The position numbers and the translations under genes are program-made. Positions 8,153 through 15,479 of a DNA stretch of 64,000 nucleotides are shown here, one piece after another; the first letter of the stretch is position 1; the number at the start of each line of letters is the position of its first letter. Origin of the DNA: Paenibacillus allorhizosphaerae (GTDB lineage Bacteria; Bacillota; Bacilli; Paenibacillales; NBRC-103111). A model generated the notes under the pieces. It had not been told where the DNA came from and did no database searches. It saw only the letters and a program-made list of their open reading frames with translations. The stretch spans positions 28,989-92,988 of the forward strand of contig NZ_CAJVCE010000025.1 of NCBI RefSeq assembly GCF_910594985.1, written 5' to 3'.

Positions 8153-9217
8153 TCAATGGATAAACATCGCATCGCCAAAGCTGAAGAAACGGTATTCGCG
8201 GCGCACCGCTTCGTTGTAGGCCGCCAGCACATGTTCGCGCCCGGCCAGCGCGCTGATCAGCATCAAGAGCGTCGATTGCGGCAAATGAAAATTGGTCAGA
8301 AGCGCTTCGACGATACGAAATCGATAGCCCGGATAAATAAAGATACCCGTCCATCCGCGCCCGGCCCGCAGCAGGCCGTTCTCATCGGCAGCCGTCTCCA
8401 ACGTGCGCGCCGACGTCGTCCCGACAGCGATCACGCGGCCCCCCTGTTGTTTGATACGATTGACCAGCGCCGCGGTTTCATCCGTAACCTCATAAAATTC
8501 TTCATGCATCTCATGCGACTCCACCGTCTCCACAGAAACCGGCCGGAATGTGCCAAGACCGACATGAAGCGTAACATAAGCTAATTGTACACCTTTTTGT
8601 TCCAATTTATGCAAATATTCCTTGGTGAAATGAAGACCTGCCGTCGGTGCCGCGGCCGACCCTTCATGACGGGCATATACCGTCTGATACCGCTCCCGAT
8701 CCTCAAGCTGCTCTTTAATATACGGAGGAAGCGGCATGGAGCCGAGCCGATCCAGCACTTCATTAAAAATCCCTTTATAATGGAAGCGCAGTACGCGACC
8801 GCCCATTTCCCCTTCCGCTTCCACCGTTGCCGTAAGCGGAGGTTCGCCGGAAATGCCCGAGCCGTTCGATGGTTCCGCCCCTGCTCCAAAATGAAGCACG
8901 GCTCCTGTCTTGAGTCGTTTCGCCGGACGAACGAGCACTTCCCAGCGATCCCCCTCCAGCTGCTTGAGCAGCAATACTTCCGCTTTGGCGCCGGTGTCCG
9001 CCTTCACGCCAAAAAGCCGGGCTGGAATGACCCGCGTATCGTTCAACACGAGCACATCCCCGGCTTGAATATAATGTTCCAGTTGTTCAAACGTATGATG
9101 ACCGATTTCGCCCGTACGCTTGTCCAGCGTCATGAGCCGCGAAGCGGTGCGCTCCGCGAGCGGCGTCTGGGCGATTAGCGATTCGGGCAAATGGTAATCG
9201 AACAAGTCGACTTGCAT
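8153..9217 (-). CDS. queA: S-adenosylmethionine:tRNA ribosyltransferase-isomerase
   Basis: 354 residues. QueA adds the ribosyl part of SAM to preQ1 in tRNA to form epoxyqueuosine. Seen: the N-terminal DLFDYHLPESLIAQTPLAER, VLVLNDTRVIPARLFG (about 55-70), TAGLHFTKEYL (about 190) and the C-terminal TNFHLPQSTLLMLISALAGR. The gene follows the SpoIID-like gene by ten bases and precedes tgt, so it belongs to the ruvC-to-yajC leftward transcription unit. Confidence 0.97.
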   Translation of the reverse strand: MQVDLFDYHLPESLIAQTPLAERTASRLMTLDKRTGEIGHHTFEQLEHYIQAGDVLVLNDTRVIPARLFGVKADTGAKAEVLLLKQLEGDRWEVLVRPAKRLKTGAVLHFGAGAEPSNGSGISGEPPLTATVEAEGEMGGRVLRFHYKGIFNEVLDRLGSMPLPPYIKEQLEDRERYQTVYARHEGSAAAPTAGLHFTKEYLHKLEQKGVQLAYVTLHVGLGTFRPVSVETVESHEMHEEFYEVTDETAALVNRIKQQGGRVIAVGTTSARTLETAADENGLLRAGRGWTGIFIYPGYRFRIVEALLTNFHLPQSTLLMLISALAGREHVLAAYNEAVRREYRFFSFGDAMFIH

Positions 9218-9227
9218 AATGTTGGCT

Positions 9228-11363
9228 TCATCCCTTAACGACCGAGACTCCTACGTAGTAGGTCTGCAGTATTTTTTGGTAATCGTAACCGAGCTCCGCA
9301 TACCCTCGGGCTCCCCATTGGGACATGCCGAGGCCGTGACCGAGGCCGGTTCCTTTAAATATATATTGCTGGCTTTTGGTAACGATTCGCACGTTGCCGT
9401 CGCCGTCCATTACAAACAGCTGCGGCTCATTGCGTTCCATCGTCGCGCCGGAACCCGAAGCTACGTATACGGATGTCGACGATGCCGATGGATTGCGGGT
9501 TGCCCCGCCCGTACCCAATATAGTATACCGTCCCGTTTCTTCAATTTCAAACAGTGTGCTCGGCAGTCCGCCCAATAATGTGCGAAGCGCATCCGGATAT
9601 GCGGCTTTCAGCGGCTGTCCGTTTGCTGTAACTTCGAGCGCCCGGCCGGAAGGTCCGCGTTTCGATATTTCCAACCTGTCGATCGTTGCCGCATTGGCGC
9701 CGGCCGGTAGCGCACTCGCCAGCTTGTCTCTCAGCTTCGCGGCATCAATTGGCCCGCGAACCCAGGCGTATGCATTGGATTCGGTTACCTGATCGATCAC
9801 GACGAACCGGTCTCCGATGTTGACTTTAAAGAGTGCAGGGTTGGCTGCATTGTCTGCGTAAGGCGCTGACCGTACGCTTACATCGGTGCCGGTCGACACA
9901 TAGAACTCCAGGCCGGCCGGATTCAACTGTCCGGTAGCGCGCGCATAGTCGGAATGTATATATCCGGTGTTGCCGTTCGGCAAAACGATACGATACCATG
10001 GCTTTTTCCCGGCACCGGCGCCTTCATCCGGGGAGGTCACGCTCTTCAAATAGTCGACTTTGTTCCCCCAGACTTCGGTCGATTCGGACGTTTTGCCGCC
10101 AGCGTTCGAATAAAAGAGCGGGTCAATCAGAGCATTTTTATAAAGCAGCACTTCGCCGTTCGTCGCTTGCACCGCCTGAAGCGCGGCCGGAAATTCCGCG
10201 GTCAGTCCTTTATAGGCTTGATCAATCGTCGTATCGGCCACATGCGCAATTTGGTATTTCACTCCCTGCTTGAGCGCGTAAGTGCGGGCGGCGACCGCCT
10301 GCGCCTTTAGCGCCTCCAAGGGCCAATCTTTCGTTAATTCGGAGCTGACGACCGAATATAAGTAATCTTCAAGCGGCAGCTCATTGATCACCGCGAGCTT
10401 TCCGTTGTGCCGCGTCAGCTCGATCCCGCCGCGGTATGCCCGTCCCCCGCGCTCGCGGACGACAATGCCGGCCGATGCGGAGGCATCGGCCACCGCCGGT
10501 GCGGCCCACAGTTTGACCGGTCCGCCGAACACGAAGCCGCGGGCCGCCTCGGCAGCGTCGGCGGTGACCGCCAGCTCGCTGCGCTGCAGGACGTAGCCCT
10601 GCTGCGCGGCGTCGACCGGCGTCAACGCCACGCCCGGCAGCGCCGCGGCGAGCTGCGTGCGCTGCGCTTGCAGCGCGGCGGCGTCGGCTGCGCCGCCGAC
10701 GAGCACGGCATACGCGGGCGCCCCCGCGCTGCCGGCGGTCAGCTGCGCCACGTCGGCGTCGAAGCCGGCCTGCGCGATCGCGGCCGCTTGCGCCTGCGCC
10801 TCCGCGGCGCCGCTATAGGAGCCCGCGCTCAGACGCAGCGGGCCGGTCAGCACCGCCCCGGCTTGCGAAGCCGCCGCGGCCGATGCGGCTTCCTTGGTCG
10901 GATACGGACCAAGGTATACTTGATAGGCCGGCTGGCCGCGCTTCGTGCGCTGCACGATGCCCGCATCTTTGCCGGCCGCAGCCAGCTTCTGCGCCTGCGC
11001 TTTCGCTTGGGCGGCATCCGCCGTATCCGGCAGCTGCGCATAGTAGCCGTCCGCGTATACGCGGACCAGCTCCTTCGCTGCCGCCGTATGGACGGCGCCG
11101 CCTGAGTCCCGCAGGCTGAGCGCCAGACCGGCGCCCGAGGACAGCGTGACCGCAGGCGCCGTGTCGCTGTATTTGCCCGTGTCGATGAACAGCGCGACAC
11201 GGATCTGCTCCAGCTTCGGCACGGCCGCCTCCGCTGTGCCGTAACTCCCGCCGGTCAGCAGCAGACCGGCAATCAGCGCCGCCTTCATTCCGATCCCGGC
11301 GGCATATTTCAACGTACGGACGGCTCTTCGTTCCCCGAGGAGCCGCCCTATTCCCCTCATCAC
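9228..11363 (-). CDS. SpoIID/LytB-domain secreted protein with SPOR-like and SH3-like regions
   Basis: 711 residues. A hydrophobic N-terminal segment (about 25-47, ending near AEAA) looks like a signal peptide or anchor. Residues about 100-265 are alanine-rich with several SPOR-like units (for example AYQVYLGPYPTKEAASAAAA). The SpoIID/amidase-enhancer fold begins near NELPLEDYLYSVVSSEL and KAQAVAARTYALKQ. It is interrupted by an SH3-like stretch (about 455-535: WYRIVLPNGNTGYIHSDYA, then DVSVRSAPY) and closes with GLGHGLGMSQWGARGYAELG and YQKILQTYYV. Relatives are SpoIID-type peptidoglycan lytic transglycosylases or amidase enhancers. It lies between ruvB and queA, where B. subtilis has no such gene. 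The 5' half is very GC-rich. The start may be GTG 11363 or ATG 11360. Confidence 0.85.
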   Translation of the reverse strand: MMRGIGRLLGERRAVRTLKYAAGIGMKAALIAGLLLTGGSYGTAEAAVPKLEQIRVALFIDTGKYSDTAPAVTLSSGAGLALSLRDSGGAVHTAAAKELVRVYADGYYAQLPDTADAAQAKAQAQKLAAAGKDAGIVQRTKRGQPAYQVYLGPYPTKEAASAAAASQAGAVLTGPLRLSAGSYSGAAEAQAQAAAIAQAGFDADVAQLTAGSAGAPAYAVLVGGAADAAALQAQRTQLAAALPGVALTPVDAAQQGYVLQRSELAVTADAAEAARGFVFGGPVKLWAAPAVADASASAGIVVRERGGRAYRGGIELTRHNGKLAVINELPLEDYLYSVVSSELTKDWPLEALKAQAVAARTYALKQGVKYQIAHVADTTIDQAYKGLTAEFPAALQAVQATNGEVLLYKNALIDPLFYSNAGGKTSESTEVWGNKVDYLKSVTSPDEGAGAGKKPWYRIVLPNGNTGYIHSDYARATGQLNPAGLEFYVSTGTDVSVRSAPYADNAANPALFKVNIGDRFVVIDQVTESNAYAWVRGPIDAAKLRDKLASALPAGANAATIDRLEISKRGPSGRALEVTANGQPLKAAYPDALRTLLGGLPSTLFEIEETGRYTILGTGGATRNPSASSTSVYVASGSGATMERNEPQLFVMDGDGNVRIVTKSQQYIFKGTGLGHGLGMSQWGARGYAELGYDYQKILQTYYVGVSVVKG

Positions 11364-11422
11364 TACCGTATTCCCCTCTCCCTGATGACTGTTTCAGCCC
11401 GTACCTCCACAGGCAGCCCCCG

Positions 11423-12430
11423 CTACGATGACCGGCTCGGCATCGGCAAGCCGAGATGCTTGCATGCCGCAGCGGTAATCATTCGACCGCGAGGCGTTCG
11501 CTGCAAAAATCCGATTTGCAGCAAGTAAGGCTCGTACACGTCTTCGATCGTCTGGCTTTCCTCCCCGATGGAAGCGGCAATCGTATCCAGTCCGACAGGC
11601 CCTCCCTGGAAGCTCAGAATGATGGCGCGCAGCATCTTATGATCGATCTCGTCGAGTCCGAGCGGATCGACCTGAATGCTTACAAGCGCCGCGCGGGCAA
11701 TGTCCACCGTAATGACGCCGTCGCCCTTCACCTGGGCGAAATCGCGTACCCGCTTCAGCAGCCGGTTAGCGATCCGCGGCGTCCCGCGCGAACGCATACC
11801 GATCTCATGAGACGCTTCGCCGACAATCTGTACCTGCAAAATATCGGCCGTCCGGCTGACAATATACGCTAGCTCGTCGACCGTATAATACTCCAGCCGG
11901 CTGACGACGCCGAAACGGTCACGAAGCGGCGCCGACAGAAGCCCGGCCCGGGTAGTCGCTCCGACCAGCGTGAACGGCGGCAAATCGAGCCGCACCGAAC
12001 GTGCGCTCGGCCCTTTGCCGATGATGATGTCAAGCGCATAGTCCTCCATCGCCGGATACAGCACTTCTTCCACCGTCCGATGCAATCGGTGGATTTCATC
12101 GATGAACAGCACATCGTTCTCCTGCAAGTTCGTCAAGATCGCCGCCAAATCGCCCGGCCGTTCGATGGCCGGTCCCGATGTCGTGCGTAAATTCACGCCC
12201 AGCTCGTTGGCGATAATGTTCGAGAGCGTCGTCTTGCCCAATCCCGGGGGACCGTACAGCAGCACGTGATCGAGCGCTTCATTGCGCATTTTGGCCGCTT
12301 CTATGTAGATTTTCAAATTTTCCTTTGCCTGCTTCTGCCCGATGTACTCCGCCAAATAACGGGGACGCAGGCTGAACTCCATCGTCTGATCCTCCATCAT
12401 CAGATGAGCCGAAATAATGCGGTCTTCCAT
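11423..12430 (-). CDS. ruvB: Holliday junction branch-migration ATPase RuvB
   Basis: 335 residues. Walker A is LLYGPPGLGKTTLS (about 58-72), Walker B is VLFIDEIHRLHR, sensor 1 lies in TLVGATTRAGLLSAPLRDRF, and the C-terminal winged helix ends with QIGFLQRTPRGRMITAAA. The N-terminal FSLRPRYLAEYIGQ is typical. It forms hexameric rings driving branch migration with RuvA. It follows ruvA by 61 bases in a ruvC-ruvA-ruvB order. Confidence 0.98.
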   Translation of the reverse strand: MEDRIISAHLMMEDQTMEFSLRPRYLAEYIGQKQAKENLKIYIEAAKMRNEALDHVLLYGPPGLGKTTLSNIIANELGVNLRTTSGPAIERPGDLAAILTNLQENDVLFIDEIHRLHRTVEEVLYPAMEDYALDIIIGKGPSARSVRLDLPPFTLVGATTRAGLLSAPLRDRFGVVSRLEYYTVDELAYIVSRTADILQVQIVGEASHEIGMRSRGTPRIANRLLKRVRDFAQVKGDGVITVDIARAALVSIQVDPLGLDEIDHKMLRAIILSFQGGPVGLDTIAASIGEESQTIEDVYEPYLLQIGFLQRTPRGRMITAAACKHLGLPMPSRSS

Positions 12431-12491
12431 GCTGTGCCGCAGCTCCTTCCTCTATCTCGCCAAATCCATTGCTTTAGATCCGATTCACGCC

Positions 12492-13139
12492 TTATTTCAT
12501 TTGCGCCTCTTGAAACAGCGCCTTCAGCGCAAGCTTTGTTACGGCATCCGTCGTTTCATCGCCTTTGAGCTTGGGCTTTACCGTATGGCCTGCCCGGTCC
12601 GCTTCCGCTTCCGTGTAACCGAGCGCCATCAGCGCCGCCTTCGCTTCCGCCCATGCCGTTCCACCGGTCGTCGCGGCAGCCGAAGCCTCCATGCCCGCTC
12701 CGAACAAATGGGCCGCATCGTCTGCGGCGGAAAGCGCCCCGAGCTTGTCCTTCAAATCGAGCACCATCCGCTGGGCCGTCTTTTTGCCGATGCCCGGCAG
12801 CTTGGTCAAAAAGGTCAAGTTTTCCTGGCGGATCGCCGCAGCGATCACTTCCGGCTTCCCGCCGGCCAATACCCCGATCGCCACTTTCGGGCCGATGCCG
12901 TTCACGTCGAGCAGCAAGCGGAACAAGGACTGCTCCTCCCGCGTCGTAAAGCCGAACAGCAGATGGGCGTCTTCCCGGACATGATAATGGATATATAAAG
13001 TCACTTCACCGTCTTTCCCGTCCTTCGGGAGCACCGCAAACGGGTTGGCGCAAAATACGCGGTAGCCTACGCCTTTTACATCAAGCACAACGTATTCCGT
13101 CTCCCGATGCGCTACAGTTCCTCTTAAAAAGTCGATCAT
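12492..13139 (-). CDS. ruvA: Holliday junction DNA-binding protein RuvA
   Basis: 215 residues from the ATG at 13139, which overlaps the ruvC stop codon (ATGA), so the two are probably translationally coupled. Domain I begins MIDFLRGTVAHRETEYVVLD. The helix-hairpin-helix DNA contacts are LLDVNGIGPKVAIGVLAG and LTKLPGIGKKTAQRMVLDL (about 70-125), and domain III is at the C-terminus. RuvA tetramers bind four-way junctions and load RuvB. Confidence 0.97.
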   Translation of the reverse strand: MIDFLRGTVAHRETEYVVLDVKGVGYRVFCANPFAVLPKDGKDGEVTLYIHYHVREDAHLLFGFTTREEQSLFRLLLDVNGIGPKVAIGVLAGGKPEVIAAAIRQENLTFLTKLPGIGKKTAQRMVLDLKDKLGALSAADDAAHLFGAGMEASAAATTGGTAWAEAKAALMALGYTEAEADRAGHTVKPKLKGDETTDAVTKLALKALFQEAQMK

Positions 13140-13639
13140 CGCTTGTATACCTCGTTTATTTTTTGTTGAAGGGCGGACGAATGCGCATGGCATATGGCGA
13201 TCGCAAGCGCGTCGGCCACATCGTCCGGCTTCGGTACGGCGGATAAGTGCAAAAACATCCGCACCATCTCCTGCACCTGTTTTTTCTCCGCTTTGCCGTA
13301 CCCCACGATGGCCTGCTTGACCTGTAGCGGCGTGTATTCCGCGATCGGCAGTCCTTTTTGCTCGGCCGCCAGCATCAATACGCCTCTAGCTTGACCTACC
13401 GTCAGCGCCGTCGTTACATTCCGGTTAAAGAAAAGTTTTTCAATCGCAACCGCATCCGGCTTATACTTATCGATCAATTGCACGATCGCCTCATATACCT
13501 GCTTCAGCCGCAAAGCATCCGCCGTGTGCGCCTCGGTCTGAATGGAACCGTACTGCACCGGCACGAGCTTATGACCTTGCTTGTCAATGAAACCGAATCC
13601 AACGATCGCGATCCCCGGATCGATACCTAATATCCGCAT
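13136..13639 (-). CDS. ruvC: Crossover junction endodeoxyribonuclease RuvC
   Basis: 167 residues. The N-terminal MRILGIDPGIAIVGFGFI carries the first catalytic aspartate, AIEKLFFNRNVTTALTVGQA carries the glutamate, and AVPKPDDVADALAIAICHAH carries the C-terminal acidic pair. It resolves Holliday junctions. B. subtilis lacks RuvC and uses RecU, so its presence sets this organism apart from that model. It heads the leftward ruvC-ruvA-ruvB operon, with a sigma-A-like promoter about 80 bases upstream. Confidence 0.97.
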   Translation of the reverse strand: MRILGIDPGIAIVGFGFIDKQGHKLVPVQYGSIQTEAHTADALRLKQVYEAIVQLIDKYKPDAVAIEKLFFNRNVTTALTVGQARGVLMLAAEQKGLPIAEYTPLQVKQAIVGYGKAEKKQVQEMVRMFLHLSAVPKPDDVADALAIAICHAHSSALQQKINEVYKR

Positions 13640-13717
13640 AACTGCACGCCTTTCTCAATCTTCTTCATCCGTTTGAACCGGTTTCCGTCAAAAAACCGAA
13701 CATATGTATTCACTGTC

Positions 13718-13746
13718 ATTATAACAGATAATTTATCCCATGACAC
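13718..13746 (-). promoter_or_regulatory. Probable sigma-A promoter for ruvC-ruvA-ruvB
   Basis: Minus strand GTGTCA, 17 bases, TATAAT. The -10 box is a perfect match and the -35 box matches four of six. No other gene start lies between it and ruvC. Confidence 0.6.
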
Positions 13747-13786
13747 GGGCAAGTTTGCCTCGCCTGCCTGCGCCTGCGGCCGCAAA

Positions 13787-13815
13787 TAAAAAAAAGCCAC
13801 CCTCGCGGATGACTG
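13787..13815 (-). terminator. Terminator after bofC
   Basis: Minus strand AGTCATCC-GCGA-GGGTGGCT followed by TTTTTTT. The eight-pair stem uses three G-U pairs. It starts about 18 bases past the bofC stop. Confidence 0.7.
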
Positions 13816-13832
13816 TTTTTTTATAAGCCCCT

Positions 13833-14534
13833 TCATGGCTGCTGCGTCGTTTGCATTACTTTTTCCGTTTCCTCCACCGCATAGTCGCTTAATGTCGACA
13901 ACACGCTGTTGTAATCCGCTAAATCCGTTACCCGGATGCCCCGATACAGTTGCTTTACCGTTTCACGGGGCAGGCTGCTTTCCAAATGCTCGATATTGAG
14001 CTGGAAAAAAGTCCGGATAACGTTCGTTCCGCTAGCCCCGGGTATGCCTTCGAATAAGGACAAGTTGCCTCCGGCATCCAGCCCGAAATACGCGTTTTCT
14101 TTGCAACGCGGCGACAGGTCGTCCACTTTTTCCGTGAAAAACACTTTGCCCCCGTCTTCCAAACTGACCTTGAGCGTCGGATGTTCCTTGTAGTACGCTA
14201 ATATGTCCCCGGAGCTCATGGAACCGATCAGCTGCAGCTCTTCGCCGCATACATAAGACTTCTTGGAAAATACCTCGCGGTTTCCGTCGATTCCGTTGAT
14301 CATCGAAATAACATCTTTCTCCGGCTGTGCCGGTTTGGTCATGTTGCGGCCAAAGACGGTCTGCTCCTGCAAATTCCATGCATTCGGCCCCGTATTCCGG
14401 TCGCGCGCCAGCCAAATCCATGTCGCAGCCGCACCCGCTATCAGCAGAACGGCAGCGAGATTTAACCACCTGCGCTTCCATCGCAGTTTTTTTTTCAACT
14501 GTTTTTTCATCTGATTCCAGAAGCTGAGCAGCAT
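13833..14534 (-). CDS. bofC: Bypass-of-forespore C protein
   Basis: 233 residues with a basic N-terminus and one TM or signal segment (about 24-44). The C-terminal half matches the BofC pattern: KVDDLSPRCKENAYFGLDAG, FEGIPGAS, then IRTFFQLNIEHLE. In B. subtilis BofC is a forespore protein that holds back the signalling protease SpoIVB and so times pro-sigma-K processing by SpoIVFB. It lies beside the ruv genes in both organisms. The ATG has AGAGGGG eight bases upstream. spoIVFA and spoIVFB, the downstream targets of that signal, are also in this window. Confidence 0.85.
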   Translation of the reverse strand: MLLSFWNQMKKQLKKKLRWKRRWLNLAAVLLIAGAAATWIWLARDRNTGPNAWNLQEQTVFGRNMTKPAQPEKDVISMINGIDGNREVFSKKSYVCGEELQLIGSMSSGDILAYYKEHPTLKVSLEDGGKVFFTEKVDDLSPRCKENAYFGLDAGGNLSLFEGIPGASGTNVIRTFFQLNIEHLESSLPRETVKQLYRGIRVTDLADYNSVLSTLSDYAVEETEKVMQTTQQP

Positions 14535-14610
14535 ATGACGATCCCCTCTTTTATTTGCATCCTGAATGTAAAGAACATCAAATGGCTCCGGTCCGAGCGG
14601 TGCTGCTGCT

Positions 14611-14648
14611 CTTCGTCGAAGCGCTTCGTCGAAGCGCTTCGTCGAACG
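14611..14648. repeat. Short tandem palindromic repeat
   Basis: About 2.7 copies of the 13-base unit CGAAGCGCTTCGT, each itself a palindrome, in the region between bofC and lepB. It could form alternative hairpins. No protein or RNA gene is evident there. Confidence 0.75.
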
Positions 14649-14736
14649 TCATGTAATCGATACAGAAACAATAAGGAATCAGCGAGCCTTGCCCATTGAT
14701 CGACCGGCTGGTTTCTTACTATTTTTCCCATTGGGA

Positions 14737-14765
14737 TCGACGTTTATACCGATTGCATGTATACT
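14737..14765 (+). promoter_or_regulatory. Candidate sigma-A promoter for lepB
   Basis: TCGACG, 17 bases, TATACT; the -10 matches five of six, the -35 four of six. It ends about 45 bases before the GTG start. Confidence 0.45.
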
Positions 14766-14810
14766 AGACTGGTTATGACCGTCTCATTTTCCCGGAAAGG
14801 AAGGATCCCT

Positions 14811-15359
14811 GTGCGATCTATTGTAAAAGAGATCTGGGCATGGATAAGCTCGATTGCCATCGCCTTCGTTTTGACGCTCCTTATTGGCCTGTTCGTCTTC
14901 CAACCGACTAAGGTACTCGGCCATTCGATGGATCCGACCCTGCATAACGAGCAGCGAATCTATGTGTCCAAGCTGGTGCATACGTTTGGTTACGAACCGA
15001 AGTACGGGGATATCGTCATCATCGACAGCCGTGTGGAACGTCCCCGCTCGTTCAAGGACGACCTGCTCGAGCATCCGCTGTTGGAATTGATGCGCGGCGT
15101 TCAGGATGAGAACATGTACGTCAAACGGGTCATCGGCAAGCCCGGCGATGTCATCGAGCTTAAAGAGCAAAAGGTGTATCGCAACGGCGAGCCGCTGGAT
15201 GAGCCTTATATCAACGAAACGATGCAATTTAGTGCCGAACGCAAATGGACGGTGCCGGAAGGTTCCCTGTTCGTGATGGGGGATAACCGGAATCATAGTA
15301 AAGATAGCCGGGATATCGGCTTTGTACCGCTCGATCACGTGCTGGGGATCAAGCTGTAA
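14811..15359 (+). CDS. lepB: Type I signal peptidase
   Basis: 182 residues from the GTG at 14811 (AAAGGAAGG upstream). An N-terminal TM anchor (about 9-30) is followed by the catalytic serine in VLGHSMDPTLHN (about 38-49), the catalytic lysine in YVKRVIGKPGD (about 102), and FVMGDNRNHSKDSRDIG (about 158-174). It cuts signal peptides from exported proteins at the outer face of the membrane, matching the size of B. subtilis SipS/SipT. A strong terminator follows. Confidence 0.95.
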   Translation: MRSIVKEIWAWISSIAIAFVLTLLIGLFVFQPTKVLGHSMDPTLHNEQRIYVSKLVHTFGYEPKYGDIVIIDSRVERPRSFKDDLLEHPLLELMRGVQDENMYVKRVIGKPGDVIELKEQKVYRNGEPLDEPYINETMQFSAERKWTVPEGSLFVMGDNRNHSKDSRDIGFVPLDHVLGIKL

Positions 15360-15392
15360 CGCCGGCGCATCCGAAACCAAATCATCGTAACA

Positions 15393-15453
15393 AAAAACGA
15401 GCGTTTCTACCGCGCAAAACTTGCGGCAGAGACGCTCGTTTCTTTTATTTGCT
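15393..15453. terminator. Strong bidirectional terminator between lepB and safA
   Basis: AAACGAGCGTTTCTACCGC, a seven-base loop and the near-complementary TTGCGGCAGAGACGCTCGTTT, with T-rich sequence on the plus strand and A-rich sequence before it (T-run on the minus strand). Confidence 0.85.
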
Positions 15454-15479
15454 ACTAGGTTCCGTATGCTTCCCCTAGC

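Noticed and set aside
10407..11105. 232-codon rightward frame opposite the SpoIID-like gene
   Set aside because: It is an antisense shadow in a very GC-rich stretch, rich in Arg and Gly, with no ribosome site or known motif.
13627..13836. 69-codon leftward frame overlapping the bofC stop
   Set aside because: It reads straight through the bofC terminator and the ruvC promoter, and its sequence is just the translated hairpin and A-rich tract.
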